A DNA stretch of 64,000 nt from Mycobacterium sp. DL (lineage in GTDB: Bacteria; Actinomycetota; Actinomycetes; Mycobacteriales; Mycobacteriaceae). The notes under the pieces were generated by a model. That model did no database searches. It saw only the letters and a list, made by a program, of their open reading frames with translations, and had not been told where the DNA came from. Shown here piece by piece: positions 24,028-33,922 of this stretch. Location: assembly GCF_039729195.1 (NCBI RefSeq), contig NZ_CP155796.1, forward strand, positions 4,464,001 through 4,528,000, in the 5' to 3' direction. The stretch's first letter is position 1. Each line of letters opens with the position of its first letter. The position numbers and the translations under genes are program-made.

Positions 24028-26643
24028 GTGCGGTTGTCGTGGCCGTTAATTGGCCGCTCAGAGGAAACGCGAACCATCGAAGCTGCCCTTGCGGCTCCGG
24101 ACGTCTCCGGCGTGCTCGTCTGCGGAGCAGAGGGTGTGGGGAAGAGCCGCACCACCCGGGAAGCGCTGTCGGCCGCGGCGTCGGCGGGGTGGGAAACCCG
24201 ATGGACGGTCGGCACATCCTCGGCGCGGGCGATTCCGCTCGGTGCGTTCACCAGTTGGGCGCCATCGGACGCCACCGACACCGTGCAGTTGCTGCGGGGC
24301 GTGATCGAGTCACTGACCGCCGCGCGTCCGGGTGCCAAGGTGGTTGTAGGGGTCGACGACATCCATCTTCTCGACGAACTGTCGATCTTCGTCGTGCATC
24401 AGATCGTGCAGCAGGGTTTGGCGAAGCTGGTCGTCACCGTCCGCGCGGATGAACCGATTCCCGCCGCAGTGCACGAGATGCGGAAGGTCGGCGATTTCGT
24501 CCGACTCGATCTCCGCCCGCTGTCCCAGGCCGACACCACCTCGCTGCTGTCCGCGGCGCTGTCGGGATCAGTGGATTCGGATGCGTCTCAGCGATTGTGG
24601 AAGCTCACCGGCGGCAATGTTCTGTATCTGCGCAACATCGTCGAACAGGAGATCGCCGACCGCCGGATCGTCGACGAACGCGGCTGTTGGCGTTGGGTGG
24701 GCGATCCGATGGTGCCGCCCGGACTGGTGGAACTGATCGAGTCGCGGATCGGCTCGCTGCCCCCTGTGGTCAGCGATGTGATCGACCTGCTTGCCGTCGG
24801 GGAACCGATTGACCTCGCGACGTTGACGAGGCTCACCGACGCCGACGCGATCGAGCAGGCCGAAACCCGTGGGCTCATCACACTCACCCCTGCCGGCGGC
24901 GGCATCGAGGCGCGCGTGGCCCATCCGCTCTACGGCGAGATACGCCGCAACCGCGCGGCACGTACCCGGCTGCGACGACTGCGGGGGCTGGTGGCGTCCG
25001 AGCTTGCGGCATCCAGTGACCGCGACGACATCCGGGTCGTGGTGCGCCGCGCCAGCCTGAGTCTGGAGTCCGACCTCGAACCCGATCCGGAGTTGCTCGT
25101 CCGCGCCGCGAACGGGGCTGTCTGGCTTGCGGATCTGGCGCTGGCAGAGCGACTGGCGGAAGCGGCGATTCGCGCCGGAGCGGGACAGGAACCGACCTTC
25201 GTCCGTGCGCATGCGCTGTCCTGGCTGGGGCGGGGCGCAGAGGCCGATGCGGTGCTTGCCGAGATCCCTGTCGAAGGGTTGTCCGACCACGACCGCGCCC
25301 GACTGGCATTCTGGCGGTGCAGCAACACGATGTGGGCCCTGGGTGACCCTCGGCGCGCGAAGGAACTCATCGACGAGGCAGCGCGCCACGCGCCTGCTGA
25401 TGCTCGGACCTACATCGACGCTTTTCTGACGGTGTACTGGTTTGCGCTGGATCAACCCGAAGCAGCGGTTCAGGTGTCACGGGAACTCGCACTCGAGGAT
25501 CTGCCGGTCGTCGGCGCCGAGATCGCGTGGGTGCTCGCGCAGATACTCGCGGATGCAGGGCGCACCGGTGAGGCTCTGGCCGTCGCGGAATCGGGATACG
25601 AGGTCGCCAGTCGATCCCTCGACGCGCCGCACATGAGGTTCAACATCGCCGATGCCGAAGTCACTGCGCTGCTGTTGGCCGGCAACATCGCCGATGCGCT
25701 CGATGTGGCAGAGCGCACCCGGCGGCAGTCGGCCGACCTCCCCGGGGCCGCACAAGCACTCGGCGTTGCCGTGGCGGGTCGAGCGGCGCTCGGGGCCGGC
25801 GACCTACGCACCGCATCCACGCTGCTCGACCGGGCGGCCGAGAGCCTGTCGGCGTCCTATCCCATCGGGTGGGGATACCGCTACAGCATTCCGCGGACGA
25901 CCGCACTCGCGATGCGTGGCCTGACAGACGAGGCGGCGGCCGGGCTGGCCGATATCGCGAAGGTGCAACGTACCTTTCGTTCGCTGGACGACGAGTTGAG
26001 CCTGGCTAAGGCCTGGGTGTCGGCGGGCCAGGGCGCAGTGAGCGAGGCGATCAAGTTCGCTGGGGAGGCAGCGGAAAGCGCCAGGAGTGTAGGACGATTC
26101 GCCGCTGAGGTGCTCTGCCTGCAGACCGCCACCCAGTTCGGCGATCGAACGTGTGGACCTCGACTCCGCGAGCTCACGTCGATGGTGGAAGGTCCGCGGG
26201 TGGAACTCGCCGTGCGGTTCGCTGTCGCTCTGCGTGACGGTGATGGCGCCGAATTATCCTCCTTATCAGAGGATTTCGAGGCCGCAGGTGACCGGGTGGC
26301 GGCTGTGGATGCCCTCGCCCACGCGGCCCTCGCGTATCGCCGTCAAGGCAAACGGGGATCGGCGTTGAGTGCCGCGACACGAGCCGACGCTCTTGCGGAC
26401 GCATGCGGTGGCCTCAGTACGTGGGTACTCCGGCAGGCCCGCGAACCGCTGCCGCTGACCGAGCGCGAGGTGGAGATCGCACTGCTGATCGGTGAAGGAC
26501 TGTTGAACCGCGGTATTGCCGAGCGGTTGACCCTGTCGGTGCGTACCGTCGAAAGCCATATCTTCCGCGCCATGTCGAAAACGGGCACCACGAGTCGTGA
26601 GGAACTGGCAGCTCTGCTGCAACGGCGCAAGCGGTCCGACTAG
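24028..26643 (+). CDS. Large LuxR-family regulator with AAA-type ATPase domain
   Basis: 871 residues. N-terminal STAND/AAA nucleotide-binding module with Walker A GAEGVGKSR (about residues 33-41) and Walker B VVVGVDDIHLLD. A long helical repeat (TPR-like) middle follows. The C-terminal LuxR HTH reads LTEREVEIALLIGEGLLNRGIAERL with LSVRTVESHIFRAMSKTG. These MalT-like proteins are ligand-gated activators; the ligand is unknown. The GTG start at 24028 begins MRLSWPLIGRSEE. The adjacent cyclase-ATPase on the other strand has a related ATPase/TPR architecture. Confidence 0.9.
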   Translation: MRLSWPLIGRSEETRTIEAALAAPDVSGVLVCGAEGVGKSRTTREALSAAASAGWETRWTVGTSSARAIPLGAFTSWAPSDATDTVQLLRGVIESLTAARPGAKVVVGVDDIHLLDELSIFVVHQIVQQGLAKLVVTVRADEPIPAAVHEMRKVGDFVRLDLRPLSQADTTSLLSAALSGSVDSDASQRLWKLTGGNVLYLRNIVEQEIADRRIVDERGCWRWVGDPMVPPGLVELIESRIGSLPPVVSDVIDLLAVGEPIDLATLTRLTDADAIEQAETRGLITLTPAGGGIEARVAHPLYGEIRRNRAARTRLRRLRGLVASELAASSDRDDIRVVVRRASLSLESDLEPDPELLVRAANGAVWLADLALAERLAEAAIRAGAGQEPTFVRAHALSWLGRGAEADAVLAEIPVEGLSDHDRARLAFWRCSNTMWALGDPRRAKELIDEAARHAPADARTYIDAFLTVYWFALDQPEAAVQVSRELALEDLPVVGAEIAWVLAQILADAGRTGEALAVAESGYEVASRSLDAPHMRFNIADAEVTALLLAGNIADALDVAERTRRQSADLPGAAQALGVAVAGRAALGAGDLRTASTLLDRAAESLSASYPIGWGYRYSIPRTTALAMRGLTDEAAAGLADIAKVQRTFRSLDDELSLAKAWVSAGQGAVSEAIKFAGEAAESARSVGRFAAEVLCLQTATQFGDRTCGPRLRELTSMVEGPRVELAVRFAVALRDGDGAELSSLSEDFEAAGDRVAAVDALAHAALAYRRQGKRGSALSAATRADALADACGGLSTWVLRQAREPLPLTEREVEIALLIGEGLLNRGIAERLTLSVRTVESHIFRAMSKTGTTSREELAALLQRRKRSD

Positions 26644-26793
26644 TACGGCGAGACGATCGACCGCTGCGCCGGGGGGCGACTCAGTGGTACGGAGCCGGGG
26701 ATCCAAGACTGCAGTAGCGCACTACTGAGCTCCCCGCAGGCTTGCCGACCGACGATTGACGAGTCACAAACGCCAGGGCAGAGAGGACACGTC

Positions 26794-27090
26794 GTGTCCG
26801 AGTTGATTGCGGCAGCCGCAGAACCGAAGAAGAGCGCCACGCGCACTGAGCAGGCGACGGCGGCGCCGAGCCGTCCGGCAGTGGTCATCACCGAGCAGGA
26901 AGTCCTTTTCAGCACAGCCGCCGCAGTGTCGATGCCTCGTACCAAGGCCACCCGTGGGCTGATCGCCGCCATCCAGGCGATGTTCCGGAGGGCGCCCGCG
27001 GCTGAAGTGCGAGAGCCCCGTCACTATCCGCCACGGCGCACCGAGTTCTTGGAGCAGGCGGCGATGTCCCGGGAGATGCGCAGGTTGTGA
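26794..27090 (+). CDS. Small hypothetical protein
   Basis: 98 residues from GTG at 26794, beginning MSELIAAAAEPKKSATR. It has an alanine-rich N-terminus, a middle with VVITEQEVLFSTAAAVSM and a basic, proline-containing C-terminus. No family is recognised; mycobacteria have short proteins of this style near LuxR genes. Its last 67 bases overlap the 3' end of the convergent cyclase gene. Low GC-skew frame choice is supported by codon use only. Confidence 0.6.
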   Translation: MSELIAAAAEPKKSATRTEQATAAPSRPAVVITEQEVLFSTAAAVSMPRTKATRGLIAAIQAMFRRAPAAEVREPRHYPPRRTEFLEQAAMSREMRRL

Positions 27091-30000
27091 TTCCAGTCGT
27101 GATTCTCGATCATCGTCTCGGCCCAGTCGATATGTCCTTCGAAACCGAGCGACGTCGCGGTTGCGAGATAACGATCCCGCAGACGCGCATACGCACCGAC
27201 ATCGCCGCGCGCCCGCGCCAGCAGAGTCTGCAGTCGCAGCACCCAGATGTCCCGCACGACCAGGCCCTCACCGACATCCGCCTCTGTCAACCGCGCGATG
27301 GCGGACTCCGCTTCGGCGACTTCACGTTCGGTGCCCTGCGCGAGCAGGGTCTCCACCAGCACACCCGTGGCTACGACCGCCCATACGGGAAGCCGTTTCT
27401 CGCGGTACAGATGATCGACGGCGTCGCTCATCAAAGGGATCGCCGCATCGCGTTCTCCGCTGCGAGCCTGCTCTCGCGCGACGTAGACCTCGACGATGGG
27501 TAGGTCGGCCAGGTTGTGTTCCCCCTTGACAAAGATCTCGCCGACTTCGGCCAGAAGACACCGTCCGTGGTCGCGCTCCGCGATCGTGTCGCGGTGCACC
27601 AGAGCGATTCCCAGTGTCATCCGGGCGTTGGCCAGTACCAGGTCATCGCTGGATCTCTCGGCAATTCGCAGTGCATTCTCGATCTCGCGCACCGCAGAAT
27701 CATCGGGGCGCAGCACACCGTACGGGATCCCCAGAAAGTAGATGTAGGGCAGGGCTGCAGCGAGCGACAGGGGGTCGGCCGCGAGGGCCATCGCGAGGCC
27801 GTGGCGTTGGTCGTCTCGCCATCCGGGACGACCCATGAACCACCGGGCCATGCCCCGCGACGTCATTGCGACGGACAGAGGCGACCCGAAAAGGACGTTG
27901 CCTTTGGAGGGGTCATCGTCGGCAAGGTCGATGACGGTCTGCGACCACCCCAACACGTCAGACCACTCGGCGCTCTCGATCTTGGCGTAGATCATCGGAA
28001 CGGACAGTCCCACCGTCAGGTCCGGATCGCCGACCGCCTCGACCAGCGCCATGGCGTCCGAGGCCACCCGCGACGCGTCCCGGATACGCGCGTGATAGGT
28101 GTGATCCATGATCAATCCGGCCGTGGCGATCGCCAATGACGCGTTATCCCCTGCGGCGGTGCACAGTTCGCGTAACTCCTCGAAGTGTGCGCCGGCCACA
28201 TTCTTGTGGACTCGAAATGCGGTCCCACACAGCATCGTGCGAGGTGCGATCTGCATCGCCAGCCGGTCGGGGTCGCTGTCGGGCAGTGTGTCGGCGATGC
28301 GGTACGCCCGTTCCCAGCTGAATCGCGCGGCGCGGAGGTCGCGTTCGGTTGACCACGCGCCGGCACGCATGCGCCAGCCGTACGCCTCGCGCAGCTCGCC
28401 GGCCGACTCCAGATGTTCGGCGATCAGCGCCGCGTTCTCCTCCACCGACCCCGCATCGGACTCCTGGATCGCGGCGGCCAGACGCCGGTGCAACTCGGCG
28501 CGGTCGGATCTCAACTGTGATTCGTAGGCCGCCGCGCGGATCAACGGGTGGTGGAAGGCGTACTCGGGACTCGGGGTGAACCGCACCTGATCGATCAACT
28601 CGGTACTGAGCAACTCGTCGAGAACCGGATCGATCTGAAGGGCGGTGAGCAGCTCGGCCCCGAAGCGGGCTCCGATCACCGAGGCGGCATTCAATGTCCG
28701 CCGTGCCGGGGCGGCCAGCCGGTCGATGCGCGCCGCGATGGCCGCCTGCACCGTCGCCGGCACAGTCAGTTCGGAAAGATCCGCCCGGCAGACATACCCG
28801 CCGCGTTCACCCGTGAGCGCCCCGCGCTGTTCGAGCTCACGGACCATCTCCTCCACGAAGAACGGGTTACCGGCGGCCCTCTCGGTGATGATCGCCGCGA
28901 GCTCGCCGATCGAGGGATCCGATCCCAGCAGCTCGCCCAGTAGCGCCCCGGTATCCGAATCTGCCAGTGGCGCAAGCGCAATCGTCTGCGCGCCGGACAC
29001 CCGGGTGAGCGCTCCCTCGTACTCGGGGCGGGCGGTGATCAGCACCATCGACGGGGTACGCAGAATGACGGACAGGAAGTCGGCCAGCATCGACTCGCTG
29101 ACCGGGTCGATCCAGTGCGCGTCCTCGACGATGAACAGTGCGGGTTCGGTGCGCGCCATCGATGCGGTGTTGATCAGTGTGGTCAGCCTGCGCCGCCGGG
29201 CGTCCGGGTCGATGGCGGGCAGCGGCACATCGGCATCGGCGACGCCCAACAGATCGTCGAGCAGCAGCAGGTCCTCGTGGTCGGCTTCAGGGAATTCGCC
29301 TCGGAGGCGAACCCTGGCGGCACCATGGTCGAGGTCGGCGATACCGGTGCTCGAGCGCAGCAGTCGCGCCACCACCTGAAAGGGGATGTCGCTGGCATGG
29401 GACTCGCAGAATGCCCAGTGCACCTCGACACCGCGACTCGCCGCGAGCATTGCGGTCTCCCGGGCCGCGCGGCTCTTGCCGATACCCGGCGGTCCCACGA
29501 CATTCACCACACCGCCGCGGCCACTGATCGTGTGATCGACAAGGGCGTCGAGCGCGGCCATCTCCCAACGCCGTCCCACCAGGCTTGCCTCGGTGTGCCC
29601 GACCAGGCCCTCCCGCGGGCTGATGCCCACCAGCGTGTGTGCTCGCACCGGTTCTTCGGACCCTTTGATGTGCACCCACTCGGGTTCGCCGAGCACGGCG
29701 ATGTCCTCGACCAGGCGCGCGGTGGACTGCGAGAGCATCACCCCACCGGGCGGGGCCACTGACTCCATCCGCTGCGCCAACCCGACCGTCTCGCCGATCG
29801 CGGCATACCCCAGCAGTCCCGAGCCCAACTCACCGGCGATCACGCGGCCCGAGTTGAGCCCCACCCGCAGTTGCAGCGCCACCCCGTCACGACGCTGCAC
29901 GTCCTCGGCCAACCGGCGCGCCTCAACCTGGATGGCCAGCGCACTGAGACAACCGCGAAAAGCATGATCTTCCAGAGCAATCGGTGCGCCGAACAACGCC

Positions 30001-30275
30001 ATCACCCCGTCTCCGGTGGACTCCACGGTCCCGCCGTAGTGCTGCACGACGGCCGCCGACCGTTCCACCAGCGTGGTCATGATCTCGCGTAGTCGCTCCA
30101 GTTCCACAGCGGCCGCGATGTCCATCGACCGCACCACGTCGGCGAACAGCACCGTCACCTGCTTGTAGGTCGCCGCATCGACGTAAAGAGCAGTCGGAGC
30201 GCCGCATTCGTCGCAGTAGTTGGCGTTGCCACGAAGCGCTGTGCCACATGATCGGCACACCACGCCTGCCGTCAT
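27024..30275 (-). CDS. Adenylate/guanylate-cyclase-domain ATPase (signalling protein)
   Basis: 1083 residues from ATG at 30275; the frame is open to 30602, but the preceding part is low-complexity and precedes the zinc ribbon. Domains: zinc ribbon (CRSCG, NYCDECG, residues 7-25), class III cyclase domain (about 38-190) with metal Asp residues in LFADVV and STGDGVM, AAA/STAND ATPase with Walker A GPPGIGKSR and Walker B-like FIVEDAHWID, then a TPR-like helical region. The usual transition-state Asn is Gly in GETVGLAQRM and the substrate Lys is not present, so cyclase activity is doubtful. Its 3' end overlaps the small gene at 26794. Confidence 0.9.
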   Translation of the reverse strand: MTAGVVCRSCGTALRGNANYCDECGAPTALYVDAATYKQVTVLFADVVRSMDIAAAVELERLREIMTTLVERSAAVVQHYGGTVESTGDGVMALFGAPIALEDHAFRGCLSALAIQVEARRLAEDVQRRDGVALQLRVGLNSGRVIAGELGSGLLGYAAIGETVGLAQRMESVAPPGGVMLSQSTARLVEDIAVLGEPEWVHIKGSEEPVRAHTLVGISPREGLVGHTEASLVGRRWEMAALDALVDHTISGRGGVVNVVGPPGIGKSRAARETAMLAASRGVEVHWAFCESHASDIPFQVVARLLRSSTGIADLDHGAARVRLRGEFPEADHEDLLLLDDLLGVADADVPLPAIDPDARRRRLTTLINTASMARTEPALFIVEDAHWIDPVSESMLADFLSVILRTPSMVLITARPEYEGALTRVSGAQTIALAPLADSDTGALLGELLGSDPSIGELAAIITERAAGNPFFVEEMVRELEQRGALTGERGGYVCRADLSELTVPATVQAAIAARIDRLAAPARRTLNAASVIGARFGAELLTALQIDPVLDELLSTELIDQVRFTPSPEYAFHHPLIRAAAYESQLRSDRAELHRRLAAAIQESDAGSVEENAALIAEHLESAGELREAYGWRMRAGAWSTERDLRAARFSWERAYRIADTLPDSDPDRLAMQIAPRTMLCGTAFRVHKNVAGAHFEELRELCTAAGDNASLAIATAGLIMDHTYHARIRDASRVASDAMALVEAVGDPDLTVGLSVPMIYAKIESAEWSDVLGWSQTVIDLADDDPSKGNVLFGSPLSVAMTSRGMARWFMGRPGWRDDQRHGLAMALAADPLSLAAALPYIYFLGIPYGVLRPDDSAVREIENALRIAERSSDDLVLANARMTLGIALVHRDTIAERDHGRCLLAEVGEIFVKGEHNLADLPIVEVYVAREQARSGERDAAIPLMSDAVDHLYREKRLPVWAVVATGVLVETLLAQGTEREVAEAESAIARLTEADVGEGLVVRDIWVLRLQTLLARARGDVGAYARLRDRYLATATSLGFEGHIDWAETMIENHDWNHNLRISRDIAACSKNSVRRGG

Positions 30276-30434
30276 CCGAGCACCGCCGATTCCGGGTTCG
30301 ATTGCCCCTGCCGGCAAGAATATGCCCCCGATCGACGACGAACGCCGGAATCGATCTCGGCGGGGTCGATCCACGTGATGGGTCTGGGGCTTCCCGCCCG
30401 CTGAGCAAACGTGGTTCTGAGTTACGTTGCAACG

Positions 30435-31517
30435 GTGATCAACACGGGCCCCCTGATCGGCGTCAGAGTCATCGAACTCGGCGGAATCGGCCCGGGACCG
30501 CATGCCGGCATGGTGCTGGCCGATCTGGGTGCCGACGTGGTCCGGGTACGCCGCCCCGGCGGCGGTCTCGAGATGCCCCGAGAGGACGTCGATCTCATGC
30601 ACCGCGGCAAACGGGTCGTCGACCTCGATCTGAAGTCGGATCGACAGGTGCTACTCGATCTGGTGGCGAAAGCCGACGTGCTGATCGACGGATTCCGGCC
30701 CGGAACCTGCGAGCGACTCGGGATCGGGCCGCAGGACTGCGAGGCAGTCAATTCGCGGCTCATCTTCGCCCGGATCACCGGATGGGGCCAGCACGGTCCC
30801 CTGGCAACCTCTGCCGGTCACGACATCAACTACCTGTCGCAGACCGGAGCGCTGTCGGCCATCGGATACCGCGACAGGCCGCCGGTGGTGCCGTTGAATC
30901 TGGTGGCAGACTTCGGCGGTGGATCGATGCTGCTGCTGGTGGGCATCATGGCCGCACTGTTCGAGCGCGAGCAGTCCGGACAGGGACAGGTGATCGACGC
31001 CGCGATGGTCGACGGGGTCAGCATGCTGGCCCAGATGGCGTGGACGATGAAGGCGGTCGGGAGCCTGAAGGACGAGAGGGAATCGTTCCTCCTCGACGGT
31101 GGCGCGCCGTTCTACCGCACCTACCAGACCGCTGACGGGCGGTACATGGCCGTCGGAGCGATCGAGCCCCAGTTCTACGCGCAGCTACTCGCCGGTCTCG
31201 GACTCTCGGCCGACGAGCTGCCGGCCCAGAGGGATCGGTCGGCGTTTCCGGCCCTGCACGCGCTGTTCGCGGAACGGTTCGCGGAGAAGACCCGCGACGA
31301 GTGGACGCAGATCTTCGCCGGCACCGACGCCTGCGTCACGCCGGTCCTCACCTGGAGCGAAGCAGCCCACAGTGAACACCTTCGTGCCCGCGGAACCATC
31401 GTCACGCGGGACGGTGTCGATCAGGCGGCACCGGCGCCCCGCTTCTCGAGGACCCCGCCGGATCCGGTGGCGGCCCCGCCGCGGAGCGCCACCCCGGTTG
31501 ACCTGATCGGGTGGTGA
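30435..31517 (+). CDS. CaiB/BaiF CoA-transferase family, alpha-methylacyl-CoA racemase-like
   Basis: 360 residues from GTG at 30435; another GTG at 30411 would add eight. The family core is visible: [30 protein letters not shown] at the N-terminus, and the catalytic HD pair in [16 protein letters not shown] as in mycobacterial Mcr. Such racemases interconvert the 2R and 2S forms of methyl-branched acyl-CoA, allowing beta-oxidation of sterol side chains and branched lipids. The short length without a large insert favours racemase over formyl-CoA transferase. Overlaps nothing; the SRPBCC gene follows after 59 bp. Confidence 0.87.
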   Translation: MINTGPLIGVRVIELGGIGPGPHAGMVLADLGADVVRVRRPGGGLEMPREDVDLMHRGKRVVDLDLKSDRQVLLDLVAKADVLIDGFRPGTCERLGIGPQDCEAVNSRLIFARITGWGQHGPLATSAGHDINYLSQTGALSAIGYRDRPPVVPLNLVADFGGGSMLLLVGIMAALFEREQSGQGQVIDAAMVDGVSMLAQMAWTMKAVGSLKDERESFLLDGGAPFYRTYQTADGRYMAVGAIEPQFYAQLLAGLGLSADELPAQRDRSAFPALHALFAERFAEKTRDEWTQIFAGTDACVTPVLTWSEAAHSEHLRARGTIVTRDGVDQAAPAPRFSRTPPDPVAAPPRSATPVDLIGW

Positions 31518-31576
31518 GGAAGGTTAGCTGCTGAAACCTCCACACGAGGCCGCTCGCATGGCTAAGATTTGCCGGT

Positions 31577-32017
31577 ATGGCGGTCCGAGCGTCGAGTGAA
31601 GTCGTGATCGAGGCTGGGCCCGAGGCGATCCTGGAGGCACTGGCCGACATCGAGGCGGTGGCGTCGTGGTCGATCCTGCACAAGGACGCCGAGGTGCTCG
31701 ACCGTTATCCCGACGGCCGTCCCCACCATGTCAGGGCGACGGTCAAGATCATGGGGATCACCGACCGGGAGATCCTGGAGTACCACTGGGGCGATGACTG
31801 GGTGGTGTGGGACGCGGCGCAGACAATGCAGCAGCGCGGTCAACACGGCGAGTACAACCTGACGCCGGTGGGTGAGGACAAGACGCGTGTCCGGTTCGAC
31901 CTGATTCTGGACCTGGCTGCGCCCTATCCGTCGTTCCTGGTCAAGCGCGCCAAGAAGATGGTTCTCGACGTCGCACTGGAGAACCTGCGCGAGCGTGTGA
32001 TGGCCGCCGCGCAGTAG
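31577..32017 (+). CDS. SRPBCC-fold protein (second copy)
   Basis: 146 residues, beginning MAVRASSEVVIEAGPEAIL. Same length and layout as the protein at 23514 (EVVIEA, VxSWS, GEDKTRVRFDL, C-terminal helix), so they are paralogues. No catalytic residues can be assigned. It is convergent with dapC, four bases between stops. Confidence 0.83.
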   Translation: MAVRASSEVVIEAGPEAILEALADIEAVASWSILHKDAEVLDRYPDGRPHHVRATVKIMGITDREILEYHWGDDWVVWDAAQTMQQRGQHGEYNLTPVGEDKTRVRFDLILDLAAPYPSFLVKRAKKMVLDVALENLRERVMAAAQ

Positions 32018-32021
32018 CGCG

Positions 32022-33197
32022 TCAGTGTCGCCGCGACAGCGTCTGCAGTCGCCGGATCGCCTCGTCGAGGGTGTCGTCGCGTTTGCAGAAGGCGAAGCGC
32101 ACCAGGTGATTCCATTGACCCGCATGCTCGGCCGCGGGATCGCAGAACGCCGACATCGGGATGGCGGCCACCCCGATCGTCTCCGGTAGCTCCGCGCAGA
32201 ACGTGGTGCTGTCGTCGTAACCGAGTGGCCGGGGATCGGCGCACAGGAAGTACGTTCCGACGCTGTCGTGCACGTCGAACCCGATGTCGAGCAGGGCCGC
32301 TCCCAACCGGTCACGCCGCGACTGCAGCGAATCACGCAGCGCACCCACCCACGCGTCCTGCGTCGCGAGGGCCTGAGCCACCGCGGGCTGGAACGGGGCG
32401 CCACCGACATAACTGAGGTATTGCTTGGCGGCCCGCACCCCGGCGATGAGTTCGGCCGGTCCGCACGCCCAACCGATCTTCCAACCGGTGACGTTGAACA
32501 TCTTGGCCGCGCTGGAGATGGTGATGGTGCGCTCGGCCATCCCCGGATAGTCGGCCAGCGGCAGATGGCGTCTGCCGTCGAAGACCAGGTGCTCGTAGAC
32601 CTCGTCGGCGATGACCAGCAGATCGGCGGAGACGGCGAGTTCGGACAACGCCCGAAGCTCGTCGTCGGAGGCCACCATGCCGGTCGGATTGTGCGGAGAG
32701 TTGACGATGATCGCCTTGGTCTTGGCGGTCACGGCGCTGCGCAGCCCGTCGATGTCGATGGCGAAGCCGTTCCCCGCGGGCCGCATCGGGACCGCCCGCC
32801 GGACACAGCCGGCCATCGCGATCACCGGGGAGTATGAGTCGTAGAACGGTTCGATCAGCAGCACCTCGGAACCGGGTTCGACGAGCCCCAGCACGGACGC
32901 GGCGATGGCCTCGGTGGCGCCGACGGTCACCAGGACCTCGGTGTCCGGGTCGTACTCGGTGCCGTAACGGCGACGACGTTGGTCGGCGATCGCCTGCCGG
33001 AGGGCCGGGATGCCCAGGCCTGGCGGATACTGGTTGACCCCGTCGGCGATCGCCTGCCGGGCCGCCTCGAGCATCGCCGGCGGGCCGTCCTCGTCGGGAA
33101 ATCCCTGCCCGAGGTTGACGGCACCGATCCGGGCCGCCAGCGCCGACATCTCGGCGAAGATCGTCACCGCGTAGGGCTGCAACCTGTGAACCGTCAT
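32022..33197 (-). CDS. dapC: N-succinyldiaminopimelate aminotransferase DapC (fold-type I PLP enzyme)
   Basis: 391 residues. Class I/II aminotransferase with the PLP-binding Lys in ISSAAKMFNVTGWKIGW and the NSPHNPTG motif. The sequence matches the mycobacterial DapC (Rv0858c type) closely in memory, for example the N-terminus with FAEMSALAARIGAVNLGQGFPDEDG and the C-terminal VRFAFCKRDDTLDEAIRRL. It transfers the amino group in the succinylase route to meso-diaminopimelate and lysine. It lies 26 bp after ureF in the same direction, so some read-through from the urease operon is possible. Confidence 0.9.
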   Translation of the reverse strand: MTVHRLQPYAVTIFAEMSALAARIGAVNLGQGFPDEDGPPAMLEAARQAIADGVNQYPPGLGIPALRQAIADQRRRRYGTEYDPDTEVLVTVGATEAIAASVLGLVEPGSEVLLIEPFYDSYSPVIAMAGCVRRAVPMRPAGNGFAIDIDGLRSAVTAKTKAIIVNSPHNPTGMVASDDELRALSELAVSADLLVIADEVYEHLVFDGRRHLPLADYPGMAERTITISSAAKMFNVTGWKIGWACGPAELIAGVRAAKQYLSYVGGAPFQPAVAQALATQDAWVGALRDSLQSRRDRLGAALLDIGFDVHDSVGTYFLCADPRPLGYDDSTTFCAELPETIGVAAIPMSAFCDPAAEHAGQWNHLVRFAFCKRDDTLDEAIRRLQTLSRRH

Positions 33198-33223
33198 CAG
33201 GCTCGAAGCCTAGCCGCGGCCTG

Positions 33224-33922
33224 TCAGGTCGCGAACAACCTGGCGGTGCGGGTCTCGTGACGCATCCCGCTGACCTCGAGGGTGGGTGCGGTGCTCCACA
33301 GGTCATCGAGGCCGCGGCGGCACGCGTCATGGGCGAGTTCGACGACCTGGTCGACACAGCGGGCCTGGATCCGCTGGCTGTGCAGCGGACCGAGGCGACC
33401 AAGCCGGATGGCGGCGCTGAGCATCGAGGCCATCATCGAGCGCATCGACCCCAGAACCGCGACGTGCAGGGTGACCCCGAGACGTGCCTGCAACGCGCCC
33501 TCCACCACGGCGTTGTGGCCCGGCGTCTGTCCGGTGAGCACCGCGTCCAGATAGCCGCAGTCCCCGATCAACCCGATCTCGGTCGCGGCGGTGGCCAACT
33601 GCCTGCCCGCCGACTCCGATGCGGTCCGGGCGTTGTCGAACAGCTTGTAGGTCGCGGTGAGCTCGTCGAGTTCGCGCAGCACCACCGGGGAGGGGGCGGA
33701 GCGCCAGGCCGCGGCGGTGATGCTCGCGTCCAACGGTGCGAAGCCGTTCGCCAAATACTCCGTGACGACGGCCCCGATCTCGTCGGGTCCGGCGTCGGGG
33801 CGTTCGGCGAGCCATTCTTCGAGCCCCTGGCTGTGGACCATCCGTCCCGTCGGAAACGCGCTGTCGTGCAATTGCATCCACAGCGCCAGTGCGACGGCCG
33901 GATCAGTGGTGATGGCCGGCAT
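33224..33922 (-). CDS. ureF: Urease accessory protein UreF
   Basis: 232 residues, all-helical, with the family hallmarks LWMQLHDSAFPTGRMVHSQGLE and GHNAVVEGALQARLGV. UreF is part of the UreD-UreF-UreG chaperone that loads nickel and the carbamylated lysine into UreC. The start overlaps the end of ureE by 20 bp, so it is translationally coupled. It is the last urease gene of the operon. Confidence 0.92.
   Translation of the reverse strand: MPAITTDPAVALALWMQLHDSAFPTGRMVHSQGLEEWLAERPDAGPDEIGAVVTEYLANGFAPLDASITAAAWRSAPSPVVLRELDELTATYKLFDNARTASESAGRQLATAATEIGLIGDCGYLDAVLTGQTPGHNAVVEGALQARLGVTLHVAVLGSMRSMMASMLSAAIRLGRLGPLHSQRIQARCVDQVVELAHDACRRGLDDLWSTAPTLEVSGMRHETRTARLFAT

Noticed and set aside
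30276..30602. N-terminal extension of the cyclase-ATPase
   Set aside because: The extension has no domain and would overlap the start of the CoA-transferase gene; the zinc ribbon starts just after ATG 30275.
30248..31135. Overlapping frame on the same strand as the CoA-transferase
   Set aside because: Arginine- and glycine-rich out-of-frame shadow of the real gene.
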